Assembly (NCBI GenBank): GCA_009692725.1
Contig: SHYP01000006.1
Span: forward strand, 1 to 64,000
Direction of reading: 5' to 3'
Source: Dehalococcoidia bacterium
GTDB taxonomy: Bacteria > Chloroflexota > Dehalococcoidia > UBA2979
DNA: 64,000 nt
The notes under the pieces are model-generated. The model saw only the letters and a list, made by a program, of their open reading frames with translations. It made no database searches and had not been told where the DNA came from. Positions within the stretch are counted from its first letter, which is position 1; the number at the start of each line of letters is the position of its first letter. A program made the position numbers and the translations under genes. Shown in pieces: positions 43,335 through 51,931 of the stretch.

Positions 43335-45134
43335 CTACTTGTCGATCCACACCCCTGCGATCTGGTTGCCGAAGTCGTAGAACGAGCTGCCGCTGCCGTA
43401 CGCGTGCCCCGAGCGTAGCCCGCGCACCCACGGCTGGAACGCCTCGAACGACGTCGCGTTCGTCGACACCGGGCGGTAGACCTGGTCCAGCGACTTGTCC
43501 CAGATCTTCTTGTGCAGTTCGCGCCGCGTCTTCGGGTTCAGCTCCACCTGCTGCGCCTCGGACCAGCCGTCGATCTCCGCATCGTTGACGTGATCGCGGT
43601 TGCCGGGCGACTTTGAGTGGATCTGGTTGTAGAAGTACGTGTCCGCCTCGTGACCGAGTGGCAGGTAGCCCCAGCTCAGCGCATCCGGGAACTTGCCCGT
43701 CTGCAGCTGCGAGTTGTACTCGGTGTAGTCCATCTTCTGCGCTCGGTACGTGATGCCGACCTGGCGCAGCTGGTCCACGAGCAGGTCCGCCCGCTGCGAG
43801 AACGACGCCCCGTACTCGTAGTAAGGCGCGTCAACGCTGAGCGAGGTGGCGCCTGCTGCCTGCAGCAGCTGCTTTGCCTCGTCCGGCGCGTAGCGCACCC
43901 ACTTGCCCATCGCGCCGTTCTCGATCGTCGGCGCAGCGTCCAGCACGAACGGCCACGGGATCGTCGGGTACGAGTAGCCGAGGCCCTCGAAGAGCGTGTC
44001 GTTGATCGTCTTGCGGTTGATCGCGAGCGACAGCGCGCGCCGCACGCGCACGTCCTGCCACTTCGCGTTCTGCAGGTTGAGCAGCGGCACCGCACCGGAG
44101 CTCGAGGTCGGCGCGAGCATGCTCACCTGGATGGTGGGGTTCGACTCGATGACTGCGCGGATCGCCTTCAAGTTCTCGAACGAGCCAAGCGGGTGGTCGA
44201 CCTGCCCGACACGGAACGCGGCCAGTCGCGCCGCCGGGTCCGGGATGATGCGGCACTCGACGCCGTCGAGCAGCACCTCGCGCTCGAAATACGTCGGGTT
44301 GCGCTCGAGCTTCACCTGCGCCCCCGCGACCGCCTCCTTCAGGATCATCGGACCGGTGCCGATCACCTGCTTGTCGATGGTGCCGGCGTCGACGAGCTCG
44401 TGCGGGAAGATCGTCTGGTAGCGGCCGCCGAGCGGGATCAGGAAGTCAACCGCCGGCTTCGAGAGCGTGATCTTGACGGTTGTGGCATCGACGGCGTCGA
44501 TGGACGCCACGTTCTTCCAGTACGACTGGTACAGGCCTTCCTTGCGATAGCGCTCGAACGCGAACTTCACGTCGGCGGCCACGAAGTCGCGCCCGTTCAG
44601 CGGCGGGAGGTTCTGCCACTTTACGCCGGGACTGAGCTTGAACGTGTAGGTGAGCCCGTCCGGCGTCTGCTCCCAGGTCTTCGCGAGCTCCGGCTCGACC
44701 GTCAGCGCGAACGGGTTGACGCCGGGGCCCGCCGCGTACCCGATCAGCCGGTTGTAGACGTAGTTGGGGATGGTGATCGACCCACCGGCGGACGACTTGA
44801 TCGGGTCGAGCGGCCCGACGTCCCACGTCACGCCATCGACGAAGGTGCCGCCGCGCTTCGGCTGCTTGCCCGCCGGTTCTGCGTACTGGTAGGGAAACGG
44901 GTTGCCCTCCGCCCAGTACCAGCCGGCCGGCAGCTTCTCTGGGCGCTTGGCGGTGGTGCTGACGAGCTGCTCCGCGCCGCCCGCAGGCGCGCTCGCGACC
45001 GGCGCTTCGTCGTCGCCGCCGCAGCCGAGCAGCGCCGCGCCGGCGAGGCCGGCGGCACCCAGCGCCCCTGCTCGCAGCACCGCTCGCCGTCCGCTGCTGC
45101 GGCCGAGGGCTGTGTAGTTCTCGATACCGGACAT
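43335..45134 (-). CDS. Family-5 ABC transporter substrate-binding lipoprotein, copy 3
   Basis: 599 residues from ATG 45132-45134 with GAGGAG 8 bases upstream. The signal has SSGRRAVLRAG (twin Arg), an Ala/Leu-rich core and lipobox LLGC, so it is likely a Tat-exported lipoprotein. The mature domain has DPIKSSAGGSITIPNYVYN, PELAKTWEQTPDGLTYTFKL and FVAADVKFAFERY. It is similar in length and layout to the copies at 3625 and 14324, but clearly diverged. The divergently transcribed CaiB-type transferase starts 146 bases away, hinting at a role in uptake of an organic acid or amide. Confidence 0.9.
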   Translation of the reverse strand: MSGIENYTALGRSSGRRAVLRAGALGAAGLAGAALLGCGGDDEAPVASAPAGGAEQLVSTTAKRPEKLPAGWYWAEGNPFPYQYAEPAGKQPKRGGTFVDGVTWDVGPLDPIKSSAGGSITIPNYVYNRLIGYAAGPGVNPFALTVEPELAKTWEQTPDGLTYTFKLSPGVKWQNLPPLNGRDFVAADVKFAFERYRKEGLYQSYWKNVASIDAVDATTVKITLSKPAVDFLIPLGGRYQTIFPHELVDAGTIDKQVIGTGPMILKEAVAGAQVKLERNPTYFEREVLLDGVECRIIPDPAARLAAFRVGQVDHPLGSFENLKAIRAVIESNPTIQVSMLAPTSSSGAVPLLNLQNAKWQDVRVRRALSLAINRKTINDTLFEGLGYSYPTIPWPFVLDAAPTIENGAMGKWVRYAPDEAKQLLQAAGATSLSVDAPYYEYGASFSQRADLLVDQLRQVGITYRAQKMDYTEYNSQLQTGKFPDALSWGYLPLGHEADTYFYNQIHSKSPGNRDHVNDAEIDGWSEAQQVELNPKTRRELHKKIWDKSLDQVYRPVSTNATSFEAFQPWVRGLRSGHAYGSGSSFYDFGNQIAGVWIDK

Positions 45135-45280
45135 TTGGGGCTCCTCTCGCCTGATAACGCAGATAATGGCACGCCATTTCGTTACGGTATGCGCGGCGAA
45201 CGTGCACGCCGGGGCGCCGCACATCACGCACGTGGTAGATTGCGTCCGCTAAGGGCGGTGCGGCAGCAGGGAGGTGAACG

Positions 45281-46564
45281 ATGGGCGGCGCGCTCGACGG
45301 GGTGAAGGTGCTGGAGGTCTCGCAGATCGTGGCCGGGCCGTACTGCGGGCTGAACCTCGCGGACCTCGGCGCCGATGTCGTGAAGGTCGAGCCGTTCGCG
45401 GGCGAGGGCTCGCGCGCCTCGGGCAGCTTCTTCCCGGGGGAGAGCAAGGGCTTCCACTCGCTGAACCGCGGCAAGCGCTCGCTCGTGCTCGACCTGCAGA
45501 AGCAGGAGGCGCGGGCGCTCGTGCACCGGCTGATCGCGGGCTTCGACGTGTTCCTGATCAACGCCCGCGCGGGCGTGCCGCAGAAGCTGCAGGTCGACTA
45601 CGATACGCTGACGAAGTATCGCCCGGACCTGATCTACTTCGAAAACACGGGCTTCGGGCGGCGGGGGCCGCTGGCGCAGCGAGCCGGCTCGGATGCGGTC
45701 GCGCAGGCGTACTCGGGGCTCGCCGCCGGCGACAGCAAGGTCGACCAGTACGGCGCGCCGGATATCGTGAGCGCGACCGCGCCGGCCGACTACCAGGCTG
45801 GCCTCGCCGGCGCGATGGGCATCTGCGCCGCGCTCTTCCACCGAGAGCGCACGGGGCGCGGCCAGTACGTGGAGACATCGCTGCTGCAGGCGGCGCTCGC
45901 CGTGCAGGGGACGCGCGTGTCGCGGCTGCCGGCCATCGACGCCGTCACGACGGACGTCGCGCTCGCGCGCATGCGCGAGGTGCAGGCCGCCGGCGGCTCG
46001 TATCGCGAGCAGATCGAGGCGCGCGGCAGCCTCTTCGACACGATGGGACGCGCCGCCGCGCGACTCTGGTACGGCGGCTACGCCGTGAAAGACGGTGGCG
46101 TGATCCTCGGCGCGCTGACCCCGCTCAACCGCGACCAGATGCGCCGCGCCGTCGGCATCGACGACGACCCGTCGGCGGACCCCGAGTTCAACTCGATGGA
46201 CCCGGAGAGCCGCAAGCTCGTGGACGCGACGCTCGCCCGGATGCGCGCGATCATGCTCACGAAGACGATGGACGAGTGGGTCGAGATCTTCAATCGCGCG
46301 GGCGCGCCGATCTCGAAGGTCAACTTCCCGGAGGACGTCGCCGACGACCCGCAGGTCGCGGCGATGGGCTACATGCTGGAGCTCGAGCATGAGCTCACCG
46401 GCCCGGAGCGCATGGTCGGGCCGGTCGTGTTCATGTCGGACACGCCGACCGGCAGCACGCGCCCGTCGCCGCCGCTGGGCCGGCACACCGACGAGGTGCT
46501 GCGCGAGCACGGGCTGAGCGACGCCGAGATCGCGGGGCTACGCGCCTGCGGCGCCGTGGCGTAA
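45281..46564 (+). CDS. Class III CoA-transferase (CaiB/BaiF family)
   Basis: 427 residues from ATG 45281 with an almost perfect GGAGGTGA site. N-terminal VLEVSQIVAGPYCGLNLADL and GADVVKVEPFAGEGSR are the family signature; RGKRSLVLDLQKQEAR and a candidate catalytic Asp in RAGSDAVAQAYSG follow. The C-terminal ends PLGRHTDEVLREHGLS, also typical. These enzymes move CoA between carboxylic acids. Substrate unknown; the neighbourhood contains many acyl-CoA genes. Confidence 0.93.
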   Translation: MGGALDGVKVLEVSQIVAGPYCGLNLADLGADVVKVEPFAGEGSRASGSFFPGESKGFHSLNRGKRSLVLDLQKQEARALVHRLIAGFDVFLINARAGVPQKLQVDYDTLTKYRPDLIYFENTGFGRRGPLAQRAGSDAVAQAYSGLAAGDSKVDQYGAPDIVSATAPADYQAGLAGAMGICAALFHRERTGRGQYVETSLLQAALAVQGTRVSRLPAIDAVTTDVALARMREVQAAGGSYREQIEARGSLFDTMGRAAARLWYGGYAVKDGGVILGALTPLNRDQMRRAVGIDDDPSADPEFNSMDPESRKLVDATLARMRAIMLTKTMDEWVEIFNRAGAPISKVNFPEDVADDPQVAAMGYMLELEHELTGPERMVGPVVFMSDTPTGSTRPSPPLGRHTDEVLREHGLSDAEIAGLRACGAVA

Positions 46565-46611
46565 CAGACGCGCGTGAGCGCGCGCTGCGCGGCGTCGCCG
46601 AGCCGGACCGC

Positions 46612-47541
46612 TTATCGCCGGCGCCTTGCCGCGGCGGCGGCGGCGCGCGCGCGCGCCCAGCGCCAGCCGCGCTCGACCGCGCGGCGGCTCAGCCCGGGGA
46701 GCCGCTCGGTGACGGTGCGCCGTTGCGGGGCGAAGTGGCCGCCGATGGCGTCGCGATACGGCCGGCCGACGCGCGCGGCGTAGGCGCCGAAGCCCTCCTG
46801 CCGGAGCGGCGCCCAGTCCTGGCGGTACGGCGTCGCCAGGTGGTCCCGGCCCACGTTGCGCGCGGAGACGAGGAACGCCAGCCCGACGCCGCTCGAGACC
46901 TCGAGCAGCGAGCGCCCTTCGAGGCGAGACGCCTGCACGAGCCCGTCGAACAGCGCCGCCAGCTCGGCGGGGGCGGGCAACGCCGTTGCGTCACGGCGCA
47001 GCTCGTCGAGCGAGCGGCGCAGCTCGGCGAACTCGAGTGGCGGCAGGTCGATCATGCGCGCGGCGCTGCCGGTGGTGCCCTCGAGCGCGCCGACAAGCTG
47101 GTCGACCGATTCAAAGCGCGTGCCTTCGGCGAGCAGGCCCGTCGCGTGCAGCTCGCTCTCGAGCGCGCGCAGGTAGACGCGCGAGCCGCGCAGCACGTCC
47201 GCCGCGCCCGCGAGCAGCCAGAGCGGCGAGAAGCCGAACGCAGCGATCGAGCCGAGCTCGACGATGTTGCCGGCGGCCTTCTTCACCGCGACGTCGCCCG
47301 CGCCGAGCGCCCCGGGCTCCGCGCCCGCCGCTGGCGCGACGCCGCCGACGAGCTCGACGGCGATGCGCAGCGCGTTCTTCGCGCTCGCCTCGTACAGCCG
47401 CGAGCGGCGCACGAACCGCGGCAGCGTGAGCTGCGCCGTCTCCTGCACCGCGCCGCCGATGCCTGCGAACAGCGCGCGCAGCGTGCGCTCCGGCAGGCTC
47501 AGCACGTAGCGCGCGGACTCGCCCAAGCGCTGCATCGACAT
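46612..47541 (-). CDS. Conserved hypothetical protein, helical, downstream of an SDR
   Basis: 309 residues from ATG 47539-47541, beginning 10 bases after the SDR stop. It is mostly alpha-helical with one short hydrophobic stretch (ELGSIAAFGFSPLWLLAGAADV) and a region RVYLRALESELHATGLLAEG, and ends in a highly basic tail (ARRRR). I do not recognise a family; no catalytic motif is visible. The tail may bind nucleic acid or phospholipid. It is probably co-transcribed with the SDR. Confidence 0.7.
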   Translation of the reverse strand: MSMQRLGESARYVLSLPERTLRALFAGIGGAVQETAQLTLPRFVRRSRLYEASAKNALRIAVELVGGVAPAAGAEPGALGAGDVAVKKAAGNIVELGSIAAFGFSPLWLLAGAADVLRGSRVYLRALESELHATGLLAEGTRFESVDQLVGALEGTTGSAARMIDLPPLEFAELRRSLDELRRDATALPAPAELAALFDGLVQASRLEGRSLLEVSSGVGLAFLVSARNVGRDHLATPYRQDWAPLRQEGFGAYAARVGRPYRDAIGGHFAPQRRTVTERLPGLSRRAVERGWRWARARAAAAAARRRR

Positions 47542-47551
47542 CGTGCGCGAG

Positions 47552-48358
47552 CTAGTAGTAGATCGCGCGCGGCGCGCCGCCGCCGGCCGCGATGGCGTCG
47601 CCGTTGATCGCCGCCGACTTCGGTGACGCGAGGAACGCGATCAGGTTCGCGATCTCCTCCGCGCTGACCAGCCGGCGGATCGAGTTCGCCTGCGCCATGC
47701 GCGCCTCGACGGCTGCCTCGCTCGTGCCGTCGCGCTCGGCGCGGCGCGCGATCACGCCTGCGGTCGCCTCGGTGCGCGTGAGTCCGGGATGCACGACGCT
47801 CACCTGGATGCCGTGCGGGCCGAGCTCGTCGGCGAGCTGCTTCGTGAGCGCCGCGACGCCCGCGTTGCGCACCGTGCCGATAAGCGAGCCGGTCTGGCGA
47901 GCGGCAAGCCCGCCGATGTTGATGATGCGGCCCCAGCCGTGCTCGCGCATGTGCGGCGCCACCGCACGCGCGCAGCGCATGTAGCCCAGCAGCTTCACGT
48001 TCACGTCGTCCCAGAACAGCGCGTCGGTGATCTCGTCGATGGTGGGCGGTGGGGCCTGCCCGCCCGCCTGCGCGGCCGCGTTGACCAGGATGTCGATGCG
48101 CCCCAGCTCGCGGGCGACCGCCTTGACCATCGCGCGCACGGATGCGTCGTCGCCGGTGTCGGCGCTCACGGCGAGCACGCGCGGTGCGCCGGCGCCCGCG
48201 CCGCGCAGCTCGGTCGCGGCGGCGTCGAGCGCCCCGCGATCGCGTGCGACGAGGCAGACCGCCGCGCCCTCGGCGACGAGCTGTCGCGCGACGGCCTTGC
48301 CGATGCCGCGGCTGCCGCCGGTGACGATGGCGACCTTGCCCGCCAGTTCGAGGTCCAT
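47552..48358 (-). CDS. Short-chain dehydrogenase/reductase lacking the usual Tyr-Lys pair
   Basis: 268 residues from ATG 48356-48358. Rossmann motif VTGGSRGIG (residues 12-20), then DILVNAAAQAGG and WGRIINIGGLAARQTGS. Where classic SDRs have YxxxK, this sequence reads IGTVRNAGVAALTKQLADE: Tyr and Lys are replaced by Ile and Arg. The distal part HGIQVSVVHPGLTRTEA is normal. SDRs with this RNxxVxALTK variant do occur, so it may be a separate subfamily rather than a dead enzyme. The substrate is unknown. Confidence 0.85.
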   Translation of the reverse strand: MDLELAGKVAIVTGGSRGIGKAVARQLVAEGAAVCLVARDRGALDAAATELRGAGAGAPRVLAVSADTGDDASVRAMVKAVARELGRIDILVNAAAQAGGQAPPPTIDEITDALFWDDVNVKLLGYMRCARAVAPHMREHGWGRIINIGGLAARQTGSLIGTVRNAGVAALTKQLADELGPHGIQVSVVHPGLTRTEATAGVIARRAERDGTSEAAVEARMAQANSIRRLVSAEEIANLIAFLASPKSAAINGDAIAAGGGAPRAIYY

Positions 48359-48581
48359 CGATGCGCTCGTTCCTGGTGCACGCTGATGCGCGGCACGCGA
48401 TCGCGCGCGACGCGGCGCGCTCCTGCGTAGTCTACGTCCCGTCGCGGTGTTCGAGCGGCGCGCCGGCGCCGGTTCGCGTCGGCGGTGGCTCGCCGGCCGC
48501 TCGTCGTGACGCACGCTCCCGTACCATGGATGCCGCCGGGCGCCAGCAACGCCCGGTCGTGCGGGGGCGTGGAGGAGGCGC

Positions 48582-49534
48582 ATGCCTGCCAGCGTGGGCC
48601 TGCAGGCCGGCGATCGAACGGTCACGATCACGAACCCGCAGAAGGTCTTCTTCCCCGAGCGCGGCTACACGAAGCTCGACCTCGCGCGCTACTACCTCGA
48701 CGTGGGGGAGGCGGCGCGGCGCGGGGCGGGCTCGACTTCGGCGCGTTGCAGCAGCGGCTGCACCCCGCGGAGTCGCGCGTACGACGGCTGGCGCAGGAGA
48801 CGCTTGCGACGTTCGTCGCGTTCGACCTGCTCGCGCACGGGCAGCGCGACCTGCGCGCGGCGCTCGCGCAACGGCGCCGCGCAGAGCTCGTCGCGCTGCT
48901 CGCCGCGACGATGCCGCCGCTGCTGCTGACGCCTGCAACCACGGTGCACGCACTCGCCCGCGAATGGTTCGATTCGTTCGAGGGGGCGGGCTTCGACGGC
49001 GTAGTCGCGAAGCGCCTCGACCAGCCGTACGTGGAGGGCGAGCGCGTGATGGTGAAGGTGAAGCACCGGCGCACGGCGGACTGCGTGGTGACCGGCTTCC
49101 GCTGGCACAAGGACGAGGCCGGGACCGGCGTCGGCTCGCTGCTGCTGGGGCTGTACGACGGTGCGGGCGTGTTGCACCACGTCGGCCACGCGGCGAGCTT
49201 CACCGCGGCGCAACGGCGCGCGCCCGTCGACGTGCTCAGCGCGTACATCACCGCGGATGCGGCGGCGGGCTTCGGGCGCGGGCGCACGCCGGACGCGCCG
49301 AGCCGCTGGTCGGGCGGCCGTGACGCGGACTGGGTGCGGCTGTGGCCGGAGCTCGTGTGCGAGGTCGCGTTCGACCAGATGCAGGGCGACCGCTTCCGCC
49401 ACGGGTCGACGTTCATGCGCTGGCGCCCGGACAAGCCGTCCACCGCGTGTGGCTACGACCAGCTCGCGTCGGCGGTGCCGGCCGACTTCCAGCACCTGTT
49501 CGACAGCGCCAGCACTCTCGCGCTCGACGGGTAG
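48582..49534 (+). pseudogene. ligD: Collapsed LigD-type locus: polymerase-domain start joined to ligase-domain end
   Basis: The first 45 or so codons from ATG 48582 (GGAGG upstream) read RTVTITNPQKVFFPERGYTK and LDLARYYLDVGEAA, the start of LigD-type DNA polymerase domains. At about 48725 the sequence passes, in another frame, to LDFGALQQRLHPAESRVRRL, which belongs to the middle of an ATP-dependent DNA ligase. The ligase then continues with FVAFDLLAHG, EGAGFDGVVAKRLDQPYVEG and VKVKHRRTADCVV to the stop at 49534. The polymerase body and the ligase start with its KxDG active-site Lys are missing. A deletion, real or from assembly, is the simplest explanation. Confidence 0.75.
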
Positions 49535-49703
49535 GGGCGGGCCCGTAGGGGGTATCCCACGCTCCACGCGGGCGCGGCCCCGTGTTTGCCCGAACGTCCC
49601 CGGACCGCGTGACCTCGTGCTCTTCGTCACAAACGCCGCAGCTCCGAGGCTGGGGGTCGCGGTTTCGCGCCGTGTGGCGGCCGGGTGTGCGTGAGGAGGC
49701 AGC

Positions 49704-50963
49704 GTGAAGGCAGCTATCGCGGCGGCGCTCGGCGTCGCCATCGCAGCGATCTTGATGTCGACGATGGCCCTTGTCGACGCGGGCGGGGAGGGCAGCGCGG
49801 AGGCGAGCGCGCACGAGGTGGAGGTCACGCTCGGCGACCTGTTCATTCGCCCGGAGACGCTGAACGTCCCCGGCGGCTCGCCGATCGTGCTCGCGGTGAA
49901 GAATACGGGCGGCGTGGAGCACGATCTCTCGCTCGAAGGCGGGCCGGCGACGCCGCGGCTGCGACCGGGTGCGGCTGGGGAGCTGAAACTCGGCGCGCTC
50001 AAGGCGGGCAGCTACAAGCTGCTGTGCACGGTGCCGGGGCACGCCGACGCCGGCATGCGCGCGACGCTCACCGTGACGGAGGGCGGCGCGACGGCGCCCC
50101 CCACCGGCGCGGCGACGCACACGATGACGGCCGACAAGATGGACGAGTCGTACATGGCGGGTGTGAAGGCGTTCCCTGCGAAGACGGCGGGCGCCGGCAA
50201 CCAGCTGATGACACCGCGCATGGACGGCAACGTGAAGGTCTTTGAGCTGACCGCGTCGGCGTTCGAATGGGAAGTGGCGCAGGGCGATACGCGCCAGGCG
50301 ATGGGCTACAACCAGCAGGTGCCGGGGCCGCAGATCCGCGTGCGCGTCGGCGACCGCGTGCGCATCGTGTTGCACAACCGGCTCCCGGAGTCGACGGCGA
50401 TCCACTTCCACGGGCTCGTGGTGCCGAACGACCAGGACGGCGTGCCGGGGATCACACAGCCGCTGGTGAAGCCGGGCGCCGACTACACGTACGAGTTTAC
50501 CGTGCGCAACGCGGGCTCGCACATGTACCACTCGCACATGAACGGCGCGAACCAGATTCCTGCGGGCTTGCTCGGCGCGTTCATCGTGGAGGACAACGTC
50601 ACGCCGAACGTGACGCAAGACGTGCTGATGGTGGTGAACGACGGACCGCTGGGCTGCACGCTGAACGGCAAGGGCTTCCCCGCGACCACCCCCATCGTGG
50701 CGAAGCAGGGCGACACCATCCGCATCCGCTACATGAACGAGGGGCTGCAGATCCACCCGATGCACCTGCACGGCATCTCGCAGCGCGTGATCACGCAGGA
50801 TGGTTTCCCGCTGCCGCAGCCGTACTCCGCGGACACCGTGCTCATCGCGCCGGGGCAGCGCCTACCTGCGCTGCAACTAGCGGGCCGGGAAGCTCGCGTC
50901 TCCCGGTCGCTATCGCCCGGTTGGCCCGCCGAACGCCTCCCGCGCCGATACTGTGTACACTGA
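49704..50963 (+). CDS. Multicopper oxidase with N-terminal cupredoxin domain, C-terminally truncated
   Basis: 419 residues from GTG 49704 (GGAGG upstream). A signal/anchor (AAIAAALGVAIAAILMST) precedes a cupredoxin domain (EVTLGDLFIRPETLNVPGG, LLCTVPGHADAGM). Then a multicopper oxidase: TAIHFHGLVVPND, AGSHMYHSHMN and IHPMHLHGISQ supply three of the four copper motifs. After DTVLIAPGQR the sequence becomes Arg/Pro-rich, and the last motif (HCHxxxHxxxGM), needed for type 1 and type 3 copper, is missing. The enzyme as encoded is unlikely to be a normal oxidase. Deletion or frameshift to foreign sequence is possible. Confidence 0.8.
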   Translation: MKAAIAAALGVAIAAILMSTMALVDAGGEGSAEASAHEVEVTLGDLFIRPETLNVPGGSPIVLAVKNTGGVEHDLSLEGGPATPRLRPGAAGELKLGALKAGSYKLLCTVPGHADAGMRATLTVTEGGATAPPTGAATHTMTADKMDESYMAGVKAFPAKTAGAGNQLMTPRMDGNVKVFELTASAFEWEVAQGDTRQAMGYNQQVPGPQIRVRVGDRVRIVLHNRLPESTAIHFHGLVVPNDQDGVPGITQPLVKPGADYTYEFTVRNAGSHMYHSHMNGANQIPAGLLGAFIVEDNVTPNVTQDVLMVVNDGPLGCTLNGKGFPATTPIVAKQGDTIRIRYMNEGLQIHPMHLHGISQRVITQDGFPLPQPYSADTVLIAPGQRLPALQLAGREARVSRSLSPGWPAERLPRRYCVH

Positions 50964-51008
50964 TACCCCCGAGCCGCGAATCCCCAGGCCGCGAATCCGA
51001 GGTACCAC

Positions 51009-51923
51009 GTGCGAGGTCGGGACTTCCTGTCCCTGCGTGACTGCTCGCCGGACGAGCTGGAGCTGCTGCTGCGCACGGCGGAGGCGATCAAGCGCGATGG
51101 CGCGGGCGCGGCGCTCGCGGGGCAGACGATCGCGCTGCTCTTCGACAAGCCGTCGCTGCGCACGCGCGTCTCGTTCGAGGTCGCCGCGGGGCGGCTCGGC
51201 GGCCGCGCGATCACGGTTGCGCAGCACGAGGCGCGCATCGGCGAGCGCGAGCCGGTGCGCGACGCCGCGCGCGTGCTCTCGCGCATGGTGCAGGCGCTCG
51301 TCGTGCGCACGTTCGCGCAGGCCACGCTCGAGGAATACGCGCGCTGGGCGAGCGTGCCCGTGGTCAACGCGCTCTCGGACGCCGAGCACCCCTGCCAGGC
51401 GCTCGCCGACCTGCTCACGCTGCGCGAGCGCTTCGGCACGCTGCGCGGACTCACGCTCGCCTACGTCGGCGAAGGAAACAACGTCGCGACGGCGCTGGCG
51501 TACGGCGCGATGCTTGCGGGCATGCACTTCCGCTGCGCCTCGCCCCCCGACAACGGGCTGCCCGCCGAGGTGCTGGCGGCCGCGGCCGCGCTGCCCGGCG
51601 GCGGCAGCGTGCGGCAGCTCATCGATCCCGCCGCCGCCGTCCGCGACGCCGCCGCCGTCTACACGGACGTGTGGGCCTCGATGGGCCAGGAGCACCTGCT
51701 CAAGCAGCGGTTGGAGGCGTTCGCTGCCTATCGTCTCGACGCAGCCTTGCTCGCGGCCGCGCCCGCCGACGCGCTCGTCATGCACGACCTCCCCGCGCAT
51801 CGCGGCGAGGAGATCACGGACGAGGTGATCGAGTCTCCGCGGTCCGTCGTCTTCGATCAGGCCGAGAACCGCGTGCACGCCCAGCAGGCGCTGTTGTTGC
51901 TCCTGCTGGGGGCCGCGGGCTAG
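51009..51923 (+). CDS. argF: Ornithine carbamoyltransferase
   Basis: 304 residues from GTG 51009 with GAGG upstream. Carbamoyl-phosphate site: KPSLRTRVSFE (SxRTR, residues 49-53), and HPCQALADLL. Ornithine site: VWASMGQE (SMG loop). The conserved HCLP loop reads MHDLPAHRGEEI, with Asp in place of Cys. Length and layout otherwise fit OTCase, which makes citrulline in arginine synthesis. It heads the compact plus-strand gene run that continues with cdaA 8 bases later. Another transcarbamylase activity cannot be excluded because of the altered loop. Confidence 0.9.
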   Translation: MRGRDFLSLRDCSPDELELLLRTAEAIKRDGAGAALAGQTIALLFDKPSLRTRVSFEVAAGRLGGRAITVAQHEARIGEREPVRDAARVLSRMVQALVVRTFAQATLEEYARWASVPVVNALSDAEHPCQALADLLTLRERFGTLRGLTLAYVGEGNNVATALAYGAMLAGMHFRCASPPDNGLPAEVLAAAAALPGGGSVRQLIDPAAAVRDAAAVYTDVWASMGQEHLLKQRLEAFAAYRLDAALLAAAPADALVMHDLPAHRGEEITDEVIESPRSVVFDQAENRVHAQQALLLLLLGAAG

Positions 51924-51931
51924 CGCGCGAC

